Part shown: positions 17,626 to 26,902 of the stretch, piece after piece | How the letters are laid out: the number at the start of each line of letters is the position of its first letter | Numbering within the stretch: the first letter of the stretch is position 1 | DNA from: Roseiconus lacunae | Lineage (GTDB): Bacteria; Planctomycetota; Planctomycetia; Pirellulales; Pirellulaceae | DNA: 64,000 nucleotides | Reading direction: 5' to 3' | Assembly (NCBI RefSeq): GCF_008312935.1 | Contig: NZ_VSZO01000009.1 | Span: 248,001-312,000, forward strand | The notes under the pieces: generated by a model | The model's database searches: none | Seen by the model: only the letters and a program-made list of their open reading frames with translations | Told to the model about the DNA's origin: nothing | Position numbers and translations under genes: made by a program

Positions 17626-18183
17626 TTAGGTCGTCGGGTCTTGATCGTTCGGCTTGGATGCGGGTGCGTCGGGTTCGGGGGCTGCCGTGTCGAGTCGTGG
17701 AATCGCGGACGCATCGGAATAGCGGTGCAATGCTTCGAGCATGGTCTGTAGCTTCGCGGCGGCAGCCGGTAACTGATTTTCGCTGTGATCGGTCATGTCT
17801 GCCAAGGGACCGAGCATCTCGTCACACTGGTGACTGATTTCGATCGACAACGATTTTGCGTTGCGCTGCCGTTGCCGGCAAAACTCAAGTCGCTGCTTGG
17901 CTCGCGCAACACGTTTCTGAGCTTCAAGGGCACTGACGCGATCCGATGCCCGCGCCGCAGACTGTTTTCGCTGAAGCTCGTCTTTTGATTCGGTCAATTC
18001 CTGCTCGGCCAATTCGACCTGACGCCGCCAATAACGAGGCACATCGTCGGTGTAGTAACGCTGCGCACGGTGAACGCTGATGCGAATTTCTTGCAGCGTT
18101 TTGTCCCAGTCGTCGGCAAGTTTTAAGATCCCCTGCCGAAACTGTTCTAACGCTTCGATATTGCGAACGTCGCTGGTCGACAT
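17626..18183 (-). CDS. Coiled-coil protein of unknown function
   Basis: 185 residues. ATG 18183 is chosen over the TTG one codon earlier. Residues ~50-130 are a long, strongly charged amphipathic helix (RQVELAEQELTESKDELQRKQSAARASDRVSALEAQKRVARAKQRL, interrupted here only by register), i.e. a coiled coil. The C-terminus is Pro/Asp/Ala-rich. No signal peptide. It is the first gene of a two-gene operon with the helical-repeat protein at 16423; the pair looks like a small cytoplasmic assembly of unknown purpose. Confidence 0.8.
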   Translation of the reverse strand: MSTSDVRNIEALEQFRQGILKLADDWDKTLQEIRISVHRAQRYYTDDVPRYWRRQVELAEQELTESKDELQRKQSAARASDRVSALEAQKRVARAKQRLEFCRQRQRNAKSLSIEISHQCDEMLGPLADMTDHSENQLPAAAAKLQTMLEALHRYSDASAIPRLDTAAPEPDAPASKPNDQDPTT

Positions 18184-18296
18184 CAACTCGTGGGGGATAA
18201 AGCAGGTAACGGAACTCGCCGAGAGTTTCGGTTCGCCCCGACGGATTCCCTCTTCAAATTCCCGAAAGCCTCGGCGGCTTCCGCGACGGCATCAGT

Positions 18297-19289
18297 CTAA
18301 CGCGCTGCCCACGCATCGCGTAACCGTTGCAGCCCCTCCGCCATCGAGATCCGCACGTGATACCCTAGTCGTTGCTTAGCCGAAGAGATGTCAAAGTAGT
18401 GGTGTTTGGCCAATTGAGCAGCAACAAATCGCGTCATCGGTGGCTCCTGTTGCCGGCCCAACACCCGATAAATCGTCTCCAACATCGCCCCCGCCGCATA
18501 GGCTGCCGGAAAAGAAACCCGTTTGGTAGGCCCCGGCACCCCCGCGACCTCGCAGATCGACTGGATCCAGTGCCAGCAGTTGACCGGTTCATCTTGTGCG
18601 ATGAAATACGCCCTGCCACCGGCAAGTTCGGGCTGCTGATTCAACGCATCGATCGCATCCAAGTGCGCACCCGCTGCGTTGATCACGTGAACCGTATCGA
18701 TCAAATTCTTGCCATCGCCGACGATCTTCAGCTTTCCTGATTTTGCGCGTTCGATCACTCGGGCTAGCAAGTGAGGGTCATCTTCACCCCAGATCAAATG
18801 GGGACGCAGCGCGCAGGTATTCAGTTCGCCCAATCGATGAGCCTTGAGCACGGCTTGTTCGGCCGCCGCCTTGGTCCGCGGATAAGCGCACAAAAAGCGT
18901 TCCGGATAGCCGACCGATTCGTTGGTGTCACATTGATCGTCACCGGCGAACGTCACACTGGGACTGCTGGTAAACACCAAGTTTCGTATCCCATTGTCCC
19001 GACAACTCTTGATGACATTCTCCGTCGCAAGCGTGTTGATCCGGTGAAACATTTCGTCCGGCCCCCACACTCCTGCGACCGCGGCGGTATGAACGACAAC
19101 GTCAACATCACGAATCGCTTGTCGGCTGAACTCCGCATTGGAAAGATCTCCACGACGATAGTCGATCCGACTTTCCAACCCCGGGTAGTCACCACGGGAG
19201 ACGCCCACCACTTCGTCGCCTCGCTCAAGTAGTTGCTGGACGATTTCGTTGCCAAGAAACCCAGCCGGGCCGGTGACAAGTACACGCAT
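18297..19289 (-). CDS. NAD(P)-dependent epimerase/dehydratase, 3-beta-HSD/OleD-like
   Basis: 330 residues from ATG 19289. Extended short-chain dehydrogenase: the nucleotide motif GPAGFLG is at residues 7-13, the acid/Ser that fixes the nucleotide lies after strand 2, Ser109 is in TSSPSV, and the active site is Tyr136-x3-Lys140 (YPRTK). The substrate half contains LRPHLIWGEDDPHLLARVIERAKSGKLKIVGDGKN and VHVINAAGAHLDA, typical of the 3-beta-hydroxysteroid dehydrogenase/OleD branch, which reduces or oxidises beta-hydroxy/keto groups on sterol-like or long-chain lipids. It lies downstream of two glycosyltransferases with a 168-base gap, so a sugar-nucleotide substrate is also possible. Confidence 0.88.
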   Translation of the reverse strand: MRVLVTGPAGFLGNEIVQQLLERGDEVVGVSRGDYPGLESRIDYRRGDLSNAEFSRQAIRDVDVVVHTAAVAGVWGPDEMFHRINTLATENVIKSCRDNGIRNLVFTSSPSVTFAGDDQCDTNESVGYPERFLCAYPRTKAAAEQAVLKAHRLGELNTCALRPHLIWGEDDPHLLARVIERAKSGKLKIVGDGKNLIDTVHVINAAGAHLDAIDALNQQPELAGGRAYFIAQDEPVNCWHWIQSICEVAGVPGPTKRVSFPAAYAAGAMLETIYRVLGRQQEPPMTRFVAAQLAKHHYFDISSAKQRLGYHVRISMAEGLQRLRDAWAAR

Positions 19290-19457
19290 GGATGGTCAAC
19301 AAAAACAAAACAGTGGGGAGCGGGGCGGGCAATCACATACCAACACCAATCATTCGGCGACGAAAGGCAAGTGGGACTTTCGGGCCACCCAAGTTGAACA
19401 GATCCAAGACGTCGCAACAAGCAGACTGATCAATCGCGACGCCGATCGACTCCCGTA

Positions 19458-20594
19458 CTATGCCACGCGCCGCGACACTGGCAATTCCGCTTTCCGCGGC
19501 TCGGAAGGATCCGATGCTTCGACAGCGGCTGGATCGAAGAAATTCTTGTCATGAAATGGCATCGAAACAAAACGAATCTCTCGAGACCGGCCGGCGCGAA
19601 AAAGCTTGCCGAGGAATTCACATCCGTCAAGATTCCGATCAAAGTATCGGCAGACGTTCGCAGACATTCGGTCTCGTTCCAATCGCGTCATCGACTGGAT
19701 GCGTTTCACCGCATGGACTAATCCCCTGCGTCCTCGAAAAGCGATACAGTTTTCGCCGTCTTGCAGCGATGGATAGAATCGATCGTCGTATTCGATGATC
19801 GGAATCACCCCCACACTCATTGCTTCGATCACGTTATGGCACATCGGCTGCGAAGCCCCAGGGCAGCACACAAAGAACTGATGCTCGGCGAGCTTCGAAA
19901 TCCATTTTTGCTGTTCGATCTTTTCGACCGACGTATCCACGAGCACCAATCGGTCTTCGCGTTGGGCGTCAAGCAATTCAGGAAACGCCTCTCGTAAGGT
20001 GGCAACGATCTCCAGCCTTGAAAGGACCCCAAAGTGATTCTGCATTTTGGCCCGGCCGTAGCGTTGCTTTTGATTTCCGGCAAAGAAAATGCCCCGTTTT
20101 TCTCGGCTTCGCAATCGATTTCGATCAGCGAGGGTTCGCACCGAGATTTGATTAGGATGCATTGGGTACGGCATCACAGTTGTCCCGGGCACCACATCGT
20201 TTCCGATCAGCATACTGATTAGGTGCTGCCCGGCGTGCACTCGGTTGGCGTGATACTCAAGCACATCGGTCAAGACGACCGCATGCGCCGGAAAAATCTG
20301 ACGAGATCCTAACCAGCGAACGTGTTGCATTCCAAGAAACGATCGCCCCAGCGGTTTATGAGCTAACGCCGCCAACATCGATTTCGTGCAACGAAGGTTC
20401 ACCGCATAGCCCGATTGCTGGGCGACCGCCGCGATACAGGTCAGGTGGCGAGCACAATCAAACAGCAGATGATCGGTGTAGAGATCGATGCCTAAAATCC
20501 CTCGAGGTTCCGTTTCGAGCGGCTTCCGAGAACGGAGCAGCGATTTCGCGAGCCGAATCTGCGAAGGGTACCGAAGCAAGTGCTTTAATTTCAT
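19458..20594 (-). CDS. Exostosin-like glycosyltransferase
   Basis: 378 residues from ATG 20594. No membrane helix. The C-terminal half has the donor-site pattern of exostosin/GT47-like and GT-B enzymes, FFVCCPGASQPMCHNVIEAMSVGVIPIIEYDDRF at ~270-303: a CPG...HN..EA...G.IPI signature. It probably transfers a sugar onto a surface polysaccharide or lipid on the cytoplasmic side. It starts 13 bases after the other glycosyltransferase ends, so they are co-transcribed. The acceptor and sugar cannot be read from the sequence. Confidence 0.75.
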   Translation of the reverse strand: MKLKHLLRYPSQIRLAKSLLRSRKPLETEPRGILGIDLYTDHLLFDCARHLTCIAAVAQQSGYAVNLRCTKSMLAALAHKPLGRSFLGMQHVRWLGSRQIFPAHAVVLTDVLEYHANRVHAGQHLISMLIGNDVVPGTTVMPYPMHPNQISVRTLADRNRLRSREKRGIFFAGNQKQRYGRAKMQNHFGVLSRLEIVATLREAFPELLDAQREDRLVLVDTSVEKIEQQKWISKLAEHQFFVCCPGASQPMCHNVIEAMSVGVIPIIEYDDRFYPSLQDGENCIAFRGRRGLVHAVKRIQSMTRLERDRMSANVCRYFDRNLDGCEFLGKLFRAGRSREIRFVSMPFHDKNFFDPAAVEASDPSEPRKAELPVSRRVA

Positions 20595-20607
20595 CGATCA
20601 ACTTTCC

Positions 20608-22092
20608 CTATGCGGCTCGTTCGACCGTCGTTTCACGCAGGTCTCGAACGCCCATCGCAAGCAGCGATTGTGTCCCCGAATGACGCCGCGTGATTCGGGC
20701 GGCATAACGCTTGCAGGACTCACGGACTTCCGCGATCTCGTCGGTTGCCTGACGCATCAACGAAGGCAACTCATCGATCGAACGATAGACCCAACCTATT
20801 TTCCCGCCTTCAGGATGCGTCTCCGCCAGGCGAACCTGGTCGGCTAACCAACATCCCTCGGGAACGATCACGGCAGATCCACGGATGAGCATTTCCAGTA
20901 AGACTCCGCTGCATCTGGCGACGTAGCGTTTTGCGTCGTACAAGAACAACCCGATGTCGGCGGTGTCCAGCCATCGGTGATAGTCATCGCTGGAAAGATT
21001 GCCGAGCTTTATTTCCAGGGCGAGATTCCCGGCAGTCTCATCGTCACCGATACCGCTCACGGCGGTGTGATAGACATCTTGTAAACTCTTCGGGATGACT
21101 CGCTGCCAACGTCTGGGATCACATTGCAAAGAGACTTGCATGCGACCGCTACGAAGCATTTCAGGCTCGATCGCCTGCAGCAACCGCCTGATCTCATCGC
21201 GTCCTTTCTCCGCTCGTGGCAAGCCTGCCAACAAGACCTTGACGGGTGTTTCGCGGGTCTTTGGCGGGACCGCCCGTGGCCGAGTCGGGTAGTCGATTGC
21301 GGTGGCACTGATGCCGACGCGACGCAGCTGGTTTCTTAGCGGTTCGGTCGTCGCATGAATCTGGATTCGATGACCGCCCGAATTACGTATGGCCGCAACC
21401 GATGCGTTGACTTGATCACCAAACTGAATCGAACGCCAATCGGGACGGCCCTCGTAAACGGCGAAATGGAAGACCGCATGGATCTGGCATCGTTGAAATG
21501 TTTTGTGGCTTTCGAAACGCTTCATCGCACGAGCCAACGCTAACATCTGGAAGTCACCCGCCGTGTTGACCACTACCACATCACCTCGCCTCGGGCGAAA
21601 GTCAACCAACGATGCATAAAACTGGTCGGACCATTGCTCAATCATCCGGCTTGGGCGTCGTCCCGGACGGCAAAACCAATCGGCGATTTTTTGACGCAGC
21701 CGCTCGGGGGAGCTCCCCACCGGTCGCCCCGTCAAGTCTCGCTTGCAACGCGATGGGCCGTCGATTCCCAGGGACCAATTTTCCATTCGCCGAACAGTGA
21801 AACGTGAATCGACCTGGAACATCGACAATCGCGGATCATCCGTATGCCTCGCCACTACCGATCCAAAGCTGCGATGACTGGCAAGTACCGCGCCGTACCC
21901 CAGTTCGGACGCTCCTTCGGCGAGCAGACTGGCGAGTTCTAAGTAATGCCCGCCGATCGACCGTACATTGTCATCGACAAACAGAATTCTTGACTGCCAA
22001 TCACACGGAGAATCACTTCGCAACTTCTCAGGCGTTGGCGTGTTGGATTCGCGTACCCGCGTACGACTCGGCTGAGCGGCGTTGGTCGACAT
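20608..22092 (-). CDS. GT-B-type glycosyltransferase
   Basis: 494 residues from ATG 22092. An N-terminal Rossmann-like start reads SRILFVDDNVRSIGGHYLELASLLAEGASELGY at ~34-66 (the GGHY loop is typical of acceptor-domain starts). A second domain begins near 280 (VKVLLAGLPRAEKGRDEI) and ends with ADIGLFLYDAKRYVARCSGVLLEMLIRGSAVIVPEGCWLADQV at ~385-430, matching the E-x7-G donor region of GT-B enzymes. Soluble, with a basic insertion at ~110-150. It is the first gene of the glycosyltransferase pair and probably acts in cell-surface glycan synthesis. Confidence 0.78.
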   Translation of the reverse strand: MSTNAAQPSRTRVRESNTPTPEKLRSDSPCDWQSRILFVDDNVRSIGGHYLELASLLAEGASELGYGAVLASHRSFGSVVARHTDDPRLSMFQVDSRFTVRRMENWSLGIDGPSRCKRDLTGRPVGSSPERLRQKIADWFCRPGRRPSRMIEQWSDQFYASLVDFRPRRGDVVVVNTAGDFQMLALARAMKRFESHKTFQRCQIHAVFHFAVYEGRPDWRSIQFGDQVNASVAAIRNSGGHRIQIHATTEPLRNQLRRVGISATAIDYPTRPRAVPPKTRETPVKVLLAGLPRAEKGRDEIRRLLQAIEPEMLRSGRMQVSLQCDPRRWQRVIPKSLQDVYHTAVSGIGDDETAGNLALEIKLGNLSSDDYHRWLDTADIGLFLYDAKRYVARCSGVLLEMLIRGSAVIVPEGCWLADQVRLAETHPEGGKIGWVYRSIDELPSLMRQATDEIAEVRESCKRYAARITRRHSGTQSLLAMGVRDLRETTVERAA

Positions 22093-22595
22093 TCGATCCT
22101 TCGAGTCGAGACGTGAAGCAGATTATTTCATCAAACGGCAACCACCGACCGGACGCGCTCGCGTCGGGCCTTCGTGGGCAGAACCTGGCAAATGCGAGTC
22201 CTTCGCCCAATGCTGTCAGTGCACCAAAAAGGAGTCATCGATCAAGGAGCGTTCTCCAAAACGAATACGAACTCCGCAACCGACACGATTTCGCAAGTCA
22301 TGGCGACAACTGTGCTTAAAAACTGCACGGCCTTCCGGGACGGAAGACCGGCACTCGAAAGTCTTAGCAAATACGGCGCCTGGGGTCCACGTTAGCTTTG
22401 CGACAAAATCCAATGTCAAACGCGTGATTGACGCATTCAAATGTCGACTTTGTCGATCGCCACGGCTCGTTGCCATTCGCGTATGTGCAGGATCGATCTT
22501 GACCTAACCAAGACGTTCTTGCTAGCTCGTTCTGTGAGGCGGTCGTTTTGTTCCGCCAATGGTTCCCACACAGAACGTTGACCTTGGCAATTCCT
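22093..22595. other. Divergent intergenic region, no convincing gene
   Basis: 503 bases between the glycosyltransferase start and the CxxCH protein start. Several short frames cross it, but none has protein-like composition or a start context. A small hairpin CTTCC-GGGAC-GGAAG sits near 22333, followed by a G-rich tract to ~22386; this could be a leader or small RNA, without further support. The promoters of both flanking genes must lie here. Confidence 0.5.
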
Positions 22596-23900
22596 ATGAC
22601 AATCGTCCTCCGTCACCTCCATCGTCGCGCCCGAGCCAGTTTGTTGGCCGCCGGTTTCGCCATCGGCGGCGCAGCGATCATGGGCGGTCACACGAGTGCG
22701 GAACCACCCAACGCGTTTCCTTTTCCTATCGCCGACGAAACGGACAAGAACGCGATCGATCAATCGACAAATCAGCCAAGCGGCCGACCAGCCGAAATAA
22801 CGGCGGTGTCCGATTCCTATGTCTTGCTCCGCAACGACAACCTACTTGTCGGTCAGGTACTGCGTCTTGGTAACACCGTCGAAATTAAACGTGGCGATGG
22901 TTCCGCGATCCGCGTCGCCTCCGCACAAGTGTCGCTCGTCGCGCCCTCGGCGGCAGATTTGTACGAGTACCGTAAAAGCAACCGATTCGCCGGTGATGTT
23001 GCGGCGATCCATGCCGATGCTCGCTGGTATTTGCGAAACGACATGCTACGTCAAGCGGCTCGTGACGCCCTGCTGGCACGCGAAGTCGATCCACGCGGTA
23101 GTGAAACCAATCGCCTGCTAAGACAGATCGCCGGTCGGTTGCGTGCCGACATGGAACGGCCCGCCCCTGCTGCATCGACGATTCAAACGGTCTCCCACGA
23201 AACGCCGATCGAAAACCAACCGACGAACGACGTCACCGAACCGACCTCGGAGTCATTGGCGCTGCCCGAAGAGGCAATTTATTGGTACCAAGCGCGCGTC
23301 CAACCGATCTTTTTCAATCGATGTAGCGGTTGCCACACCAAACAAGAGAACAACGAGCGAACATTCCAAATCCACCCCTCCTCGCGAGCTCGCTGGGCGC
23401 CGTCTTCGACCGCCCGTGAGAACTTGGTCGAGATCCTGAAATTCGTTGACCGTGATCACCTTGCCGCCAGCGAAATCAGAGTTCGAGCGATGGACGGACA
23501 CGGTGGGGCGAAACGGACCTTCGGTCAAGAAAACTCGCCCATGATGCTGCAACTCGACCGATGGTTAGCCAGCCTACCACAGACCGAACAAACGAATTCG
23601 CCGACGACGTTTTCTGACGCGCAACCGTTGTCCTCCGAAACCGCTTCGCACCGCGTTGCCACCGCGCAAATTCCATTCGCTCAATCGGCCCCCAAGGTCA
23701 CGCCCTGGTCCGAACCGGGCGACTTTCAATCGGACCCAATCGCAAATTCTTCCGACGAATCACCGACGTGGTTTCCTGGAGAACAAACTCGCGATCAGCC
23801 CGAATCATCGACGGAACACGTCCGGCGAATGCCTGAAGTCAAGAACCCCTTTGACCCGGACATCTTCAACCGGCGATTCCATTCTCAGCCGCCTCAGTAG
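22596..23900 (+). CDS. Secreted protein with a cytochrome c-like CxxCH motif
   Basis: 434 residues from ATG 22596; a TTG 48 bases upstream is a less likely start. A basic N-terminus plus a hydrophobic helix ending HTSAEPPN forms a signal peptide. Residues ~65-120 look like a small beta domain (YVLLRNDNLLVGQVLRLGNTVEIK). At 243-247 CSGCH gives a class-I haem c attachment site in the context WYQARVQPIFFNRCSGCHTK, the planctomycete cytochrome (PSCyt1-like) arrangement. The last ~130 residues are Ser/Pro/Thr-rich. A candidate methionine ligand follows in ENSPMMLQLDRW. It may be a periplasmic electron carrier or a structural module. Its 3' end overlaps the convergent DUF368 gene by 35 bases. Confidence 0.8.
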   Translation: MTIVLRHLHRRARASLLAAGFAIGGAAIMGGHTSAEPPNAFPFPIADETDKNAIDQSTNQPSGRPAEITAVSDSYVLLRNDNLLVGQVLRLGNTVEIKRGDGSAIRVASAQVSLVAPSAADLYEYRKSNRFAGDVAAIHADARWYLRNDMLRQAARDALLAREVDPRGSETNRLLRQIAGRLRADMERPAPAASTIQTVSHETPIENQPTNDVTEPTSESLALPEEAIYWYQARVQPIFFNRCSGCHTKQENNERTFQIHPSSRARWAPSSTARENLVEILKFVDRDHLAASEIRVRAMDGHGGAKRTFGQENSPMMLQLDRWLASLPQTEQTNSPTTFSDAQPLSSETASHRVATAQIPFAQSAPKVTPWSEPGDFQSDPIANSSDESPTWFPGEQTRDQPESSTEHVRRMPEVKNPFDPDIFNRRFHSQPPQ

Positions 23901-24987
23901 CAGCGCCGGCGATCCGCTCGAGCACCAAAATCGCGACCGCGGAAACGATCGCCAAAGCAAGCAACGACCAGAGATTGCCTTCCCAATCGCTTGGATGAAT
24001 CGTTTGCATCACTCGCTCCTTCATCTTAAGCGATGCCGTTTCGGGTGTCGGAATTTGCAACGGCCACAGTTTTTCCACGCTGCCTAGCATCAGCCCGATC
24101 AATGCAGCCATCGAAAGATTTTTGTGGTGGTCGAGCATCCAGTGAAGCAATCGCGAAAAGGCAAGCAGCCCGAACAGGCACCCGCACGCGAACACCGTCA
24201 AAGACAGAAACGCCTGGGTGTCGACATTTCCTTTCGCAAAGTCTTTGACCATTCCGGTGATCGGATGGTAGACGCCGAGCAACAACAAAATGAACGCACC
24301 GCTGATGCCAGGCAAGATCATCGCACAAATCGCGATCGCGGCCGAGCCAAACAAATACACCAGTGAATCACCGCCGTCGGTCGGCGACAGTCGCCCGATC
24401 ATGATGGCTACGCCCACGCCGAACGCCAATGCGACGACACTACTGACCGACCAACGCGTGATCGTTTTGCCGACGATCAAGACGCTGGCTATGATCAATC
24501 CAAAAAAGACCGCGAATGTTTCTGGCATATGATGATCGAGCAGCCAATGCATCACGCCCGCTAGGGTAACAATTCCGGTGCCAACCCCCATTCCAATTGC
24601 GGCCAAGAAACGACCGTCGACATGATCGAATGCTTGTCGAAACCTTCCCGATGTCACCAAACCGATCGCATCTCGATCGACTCGACTGATCGCGGTCACC
24701 AAACGCTCATAGTGACCTAGAATCAGAGCAACGGTGCCACCGCTGACACCGGGCACTGTGTCTGCGGCACCCATGCAAAATCCGCGGGCGACATTGATCG
24801 CGTCTCCGACCACGGTGGGATGCATCGGGGGCCGAGGCGGTACCGACGAATCCGGTTCGGACGCGAGGTCGAGCGGCGAGGTGACCGACGGGTGGGGGTC
24901 AAGCGGACTCGGATTAACTTCACCCGGATCAACCCCGTTCGGATCGACTTTGTCGGCCGACGTGTCTTGGTGATCGGAGGCGGTCAT
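23866..24987 (-). CDS. DUF368 polytopic membrane protein, PopT-like polyprenyl-phosphate translocase
   Basis: 373 residues from ATG 24987. The first ~60 residues are a Pro/Asp/Ser-rich cytoplasmic tail. The DUF368 hallmark GFCMGAADTVPGVSGGTVALILGHYERLV follows at ~70-98, then about eight to ten membrane helices, including a second inverted-repeat hallmark ILPGISGAFILLLLGVYHPI near 225. DUF368 proteins (PopT) were reported, with DedA family UptA, to return undecaprenyl phosphate across the cytoplasmic membrane. Here the gene is divergent from uppP, 123 bases away, which supports a role in recycling of the lipid carrier. The extended tail is unusual. Confidence 0.88.
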   Translation of the reverse strand: MTASDHQDTSADKVDPNGVDPGEVNPSPLDPHPSVTSPLDLASEPDSSVPPRPPMHPTVVGDAINVARGFCMGAADTVPGVSGGTVALILGHYERLVTAISRVDRDAIGLVTSGRFRQAFDHVDGRFLAAIGMGVGTGIVTLAGVMHWLLDHHMPETFAVFFGLIIASVLIVGKTITRWSVSSVVALAFGVGVAIMIGRLSPTDGGDSLVYLFGSAAIAICAMILPGISGAFILLLLGVYHPITGMVKDFAKGNVDTQAFLSLTVFACGCLFGLLAFSRLLHWMLDHHKNLSMAALIGLMLGSVEKLWPLQIPTPETASLKMKERVMQTIHPSDWEGNLWSLLALAIVSAVAILVLERIAGAATEAAENGIAG

Positions 24988-25016
24988 CGGGTGGTTCCCA
25001 TTTTTATCGGTGTCAG

Positions 25017-25048
25017 AAATACTTGGGCACTGAAATACTTGGGCACTG
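25017..25048. repeat. Tandem 16-bp direct repeat in the popT-like/uppP divergent promoter
   Basis: AAATACTTGGGCACTG occurs twice head to tail (25017-25032, 25033-25048) in the 123-base space between the two start codons. Tandem identical sites in a shared promoter could be operators for one regulator of both genes; a recent slippage duplication is the alternative. Confidence 0.6.
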
Positions 25049-25110
25049 AGTTTGATCTGGATCGCTCACAGGCCCATCCCACGAAAGTCCTAAAAAACAA
25101 GAATCAGCTC

Positions 25111-25908
25111 GTGGTCGAGAACATAATCCAAACGATCGTCCTAGCGATTGTCCAGGGGATCGCCGAATTCCTGCCCATCAGTTCATCCGGACACTTGGTC
25201 ATTTTGGGGGCGATCTTTCACCAAATCACCGGGGCGGTACAAAGTGAGTCGCCCACGATGGAGATCATTTTGCATGCCGGAACTCTGGGTTCTATTTTGG
25301 TCATTTACTGGCAGCGAATCCTTAACTTGCTCACCAGTGATCGCCGTGTCATCCCCTTGTTGATCGTCGGAACCATCCCGGCTGTGATCATCGGCTTGAC
25401 GATCAAATCTCAGTTCCCAGGTGTCCTTAAGAATCCGCTCCTCGCCGGCGCGATGCTACTTGTCACGGGAGCCATGCTGATCGTCCTCGGCAAACTTCCC
25501 AAACGCGAGGGACACTACCAGGAAATGACGTTTCTGAACGCTTTCATCATCGGCTGTTTCCAAGCGTTCGCAATTCTTCCCGGGATTAGCCGCAGCGGAT
25601 CGACCATCCTAGGCGGACGGTTTCTTGGCCTGAAGACTGACGACGCCGTCACATTTTCATTCCTGCTCGCGATCCCCGCGATTTCCGGCGCGACGGTCCT
25701 GGCGATCAAAGACGTGCTCGAAGAAGCGACGCCTTCCCATGGGGCGATTGAGTTGGTCGCCGGCGCGGCGATTTCCTTCGTCGTCGGGATTTTTGCACTC
25801 AAGTGGCTGATCAATTGGAGCCGCCTTGATCGCTTACATTGGTTCGCCGCCTGGTGTATTCCCGCCGGAATCGTGGTCTTGCTCCTCGGCACGCTGGGAT
25901 TGGTCTGA
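25111..25908 (+). CDS. uppP: Undecaprenyl-diphosphatase (UppP/BacA)
   Basis: 265 residues from GTG 25111, the family's normal length; the frame is open much further upstream, but that part overlaps the divergent gene in reverse and is discarded. Both active-site motifs are present: EFLPISSSGH near residue 18 (Glu/Ser/His) and PGISRSGSTI near 155. About seven to eight membrane helices. It dephosphorylates undecaprenyl pyrophosphate to the monophosphate on the outer membrane leaflet, regenerating the carrier used for peptidoglycan and surface glycans. Its divergent neighbour is the likely carrier flippase. The last 75 bases overlap the convergent GT2 gene. Confidence 0.94.
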   Translation: MVENIIQTIVLAIVQGIAEFLPISSSGHLVILGAIFHQITGAVQSESPTMEIILHAGTLGSILVIYWQRILNLLTSDRRVIPLLIVGTIPAVIIGLTIKSQFPGVLKNPLLAGAMLLVTGAMLIVLGKLPKREGHYQEMTFLNAFIIGCFQAFAILPGISRSGSTILGGRFLGLKTDDAVTFSFLLAIPAISGATVLAIKDVLEEATPSHGAIELVAGAAISFVVGIFALKWLINWSRLDRLHWFAAWCIPAGIVVLLLGTLGLV

Positions 25909-26769
25909 TCCGATCGAAGTACGAGCAACCGGACGAGGACGGATCTTCTCCGGTAGCGAAACTTCGATACTGTTTTGCATTTCACGATTGCCTTCGGCGA
26001 CGACGTCATCTGACATCAAGACTCGCTGAAAGAACAGCATCAACAACGTACAGAGATACCGCCGCCCCATTTCTCGCATCCGTAGGTTGGTCGATCCCCA
26101 AGTCCGACCTTCCCAGCCGATCGGAATCTCCTTGATCCGGTAACCACTGATCAACGCACTCAACGACATTTCAAGCGTGATATTGAAGTGGCACGCACGG
26201 TATGGACCACACCGTTCGATGACGTCGGCTCGGTACGCTTTAAACGCATTGGTCAAGTCATTCATCGACGTCCAAAACATCCACTCAATGGCTTTATTTA
26301 CAAGCCGATTGACGATCAATTTAACTCGCGGATAACGCTTGACCTCGGCACCGCGGACGAAGCGCGAACCGAAAACGCAATCATACCCTTCCTGAATGGT
26401 GTCGTAATACCGCTTGGCATCAACCGGATGATCCGATCGATCACCCATGTAGACGATCACGACCTCTCCACGGACATACTGCAAACCGGTCCGAATCGCA
26501 CGCCCAAATCCGCCGGGCGGTTGCCTTCGAACCAGCCGAATCGATGGCCACCGCTGCTTGCGTTCCAGCACCACCGCCTCGGTCTGATCCTGGCTGTTGT
26601 CATTTACGACAATGACTTCGGTTGCAATGTGATGCTCATCAAGCAAGAACGCCATCAGGTCATCCAGGCAGGGACCGATGTTTTCCTGCTCGTTATAAGC
26701 CGGGATCACAATCGAAAGCTGCGGACGTCGCTCGGTACTACGTTCTGGCGTTCCAACTAAGTCAGGCAT
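25834..26769 (-). CDS. GT2 glycosyltransferase, polyprenyl-phosphate sugar transferase-like
   Basis: 311 residues from ATG 26769. GT-A fold: LSIVIPAYNEQENIGPCLDDL at ~18-38, VNDNSQDQT at ~56-63, GFGRAIRTGLQYVRGEVVIVYMGDRSDHP at ~87-115. The metal-binding DxD position reads D110-R-S-D113. The following FGSRFVRGAEVKRYP and TNAFKAYR resemble dolichol/undecaprenyl-phosphate mannosyl- or glucosyltransferases. No C-terminal membrane helices, so it acts at the membrane face with soluble topology. It would consume the carrier that uppP and the DUF368 protein recycle. Its 3' end overlaps uppP by 75 bases. Confidence 0.88.
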   Translation of the reverse strand: MPDLVGTPERSTERRPQLSIVIPAYNEQENIGPCLDDLMAFLLDEHHIATEVIVVNDNSQDQTEAVVLERKQRWPSIRLVRRQPPGGFGRAIRTGLQYVRGEVVIVYMGDRSDHPVDAKRYYDTIQEGYDCVFGSRFVRGAEVKRYPRVKLIVNRLVNKAIEWMFWTSMNDLTNAFKAYRADVIERCGPYRACHFNITLEMSLSALISGYRIKEIPIGWEGRTWGSTNLRMREMGRRYLCTLLMLFFQRVLMSDDVVAEGNREMQNSIEVSLPEKIRPRPVARTSIGSDQSQRAEEQDHDSGGNTPGGEPM

Positions 26770-26902
26770 GTTGATTCGCCTCGTCGTAAGGGGACGACTG
26801 AGACACTAGAAAAAGATCTTGTGGTCTATCATGTCTCTGCGGTTGATGTTCTGTCGTCCGCACTCACGAAAACACGATTCTGATTTTACGAACTTGCATT
26901 CG

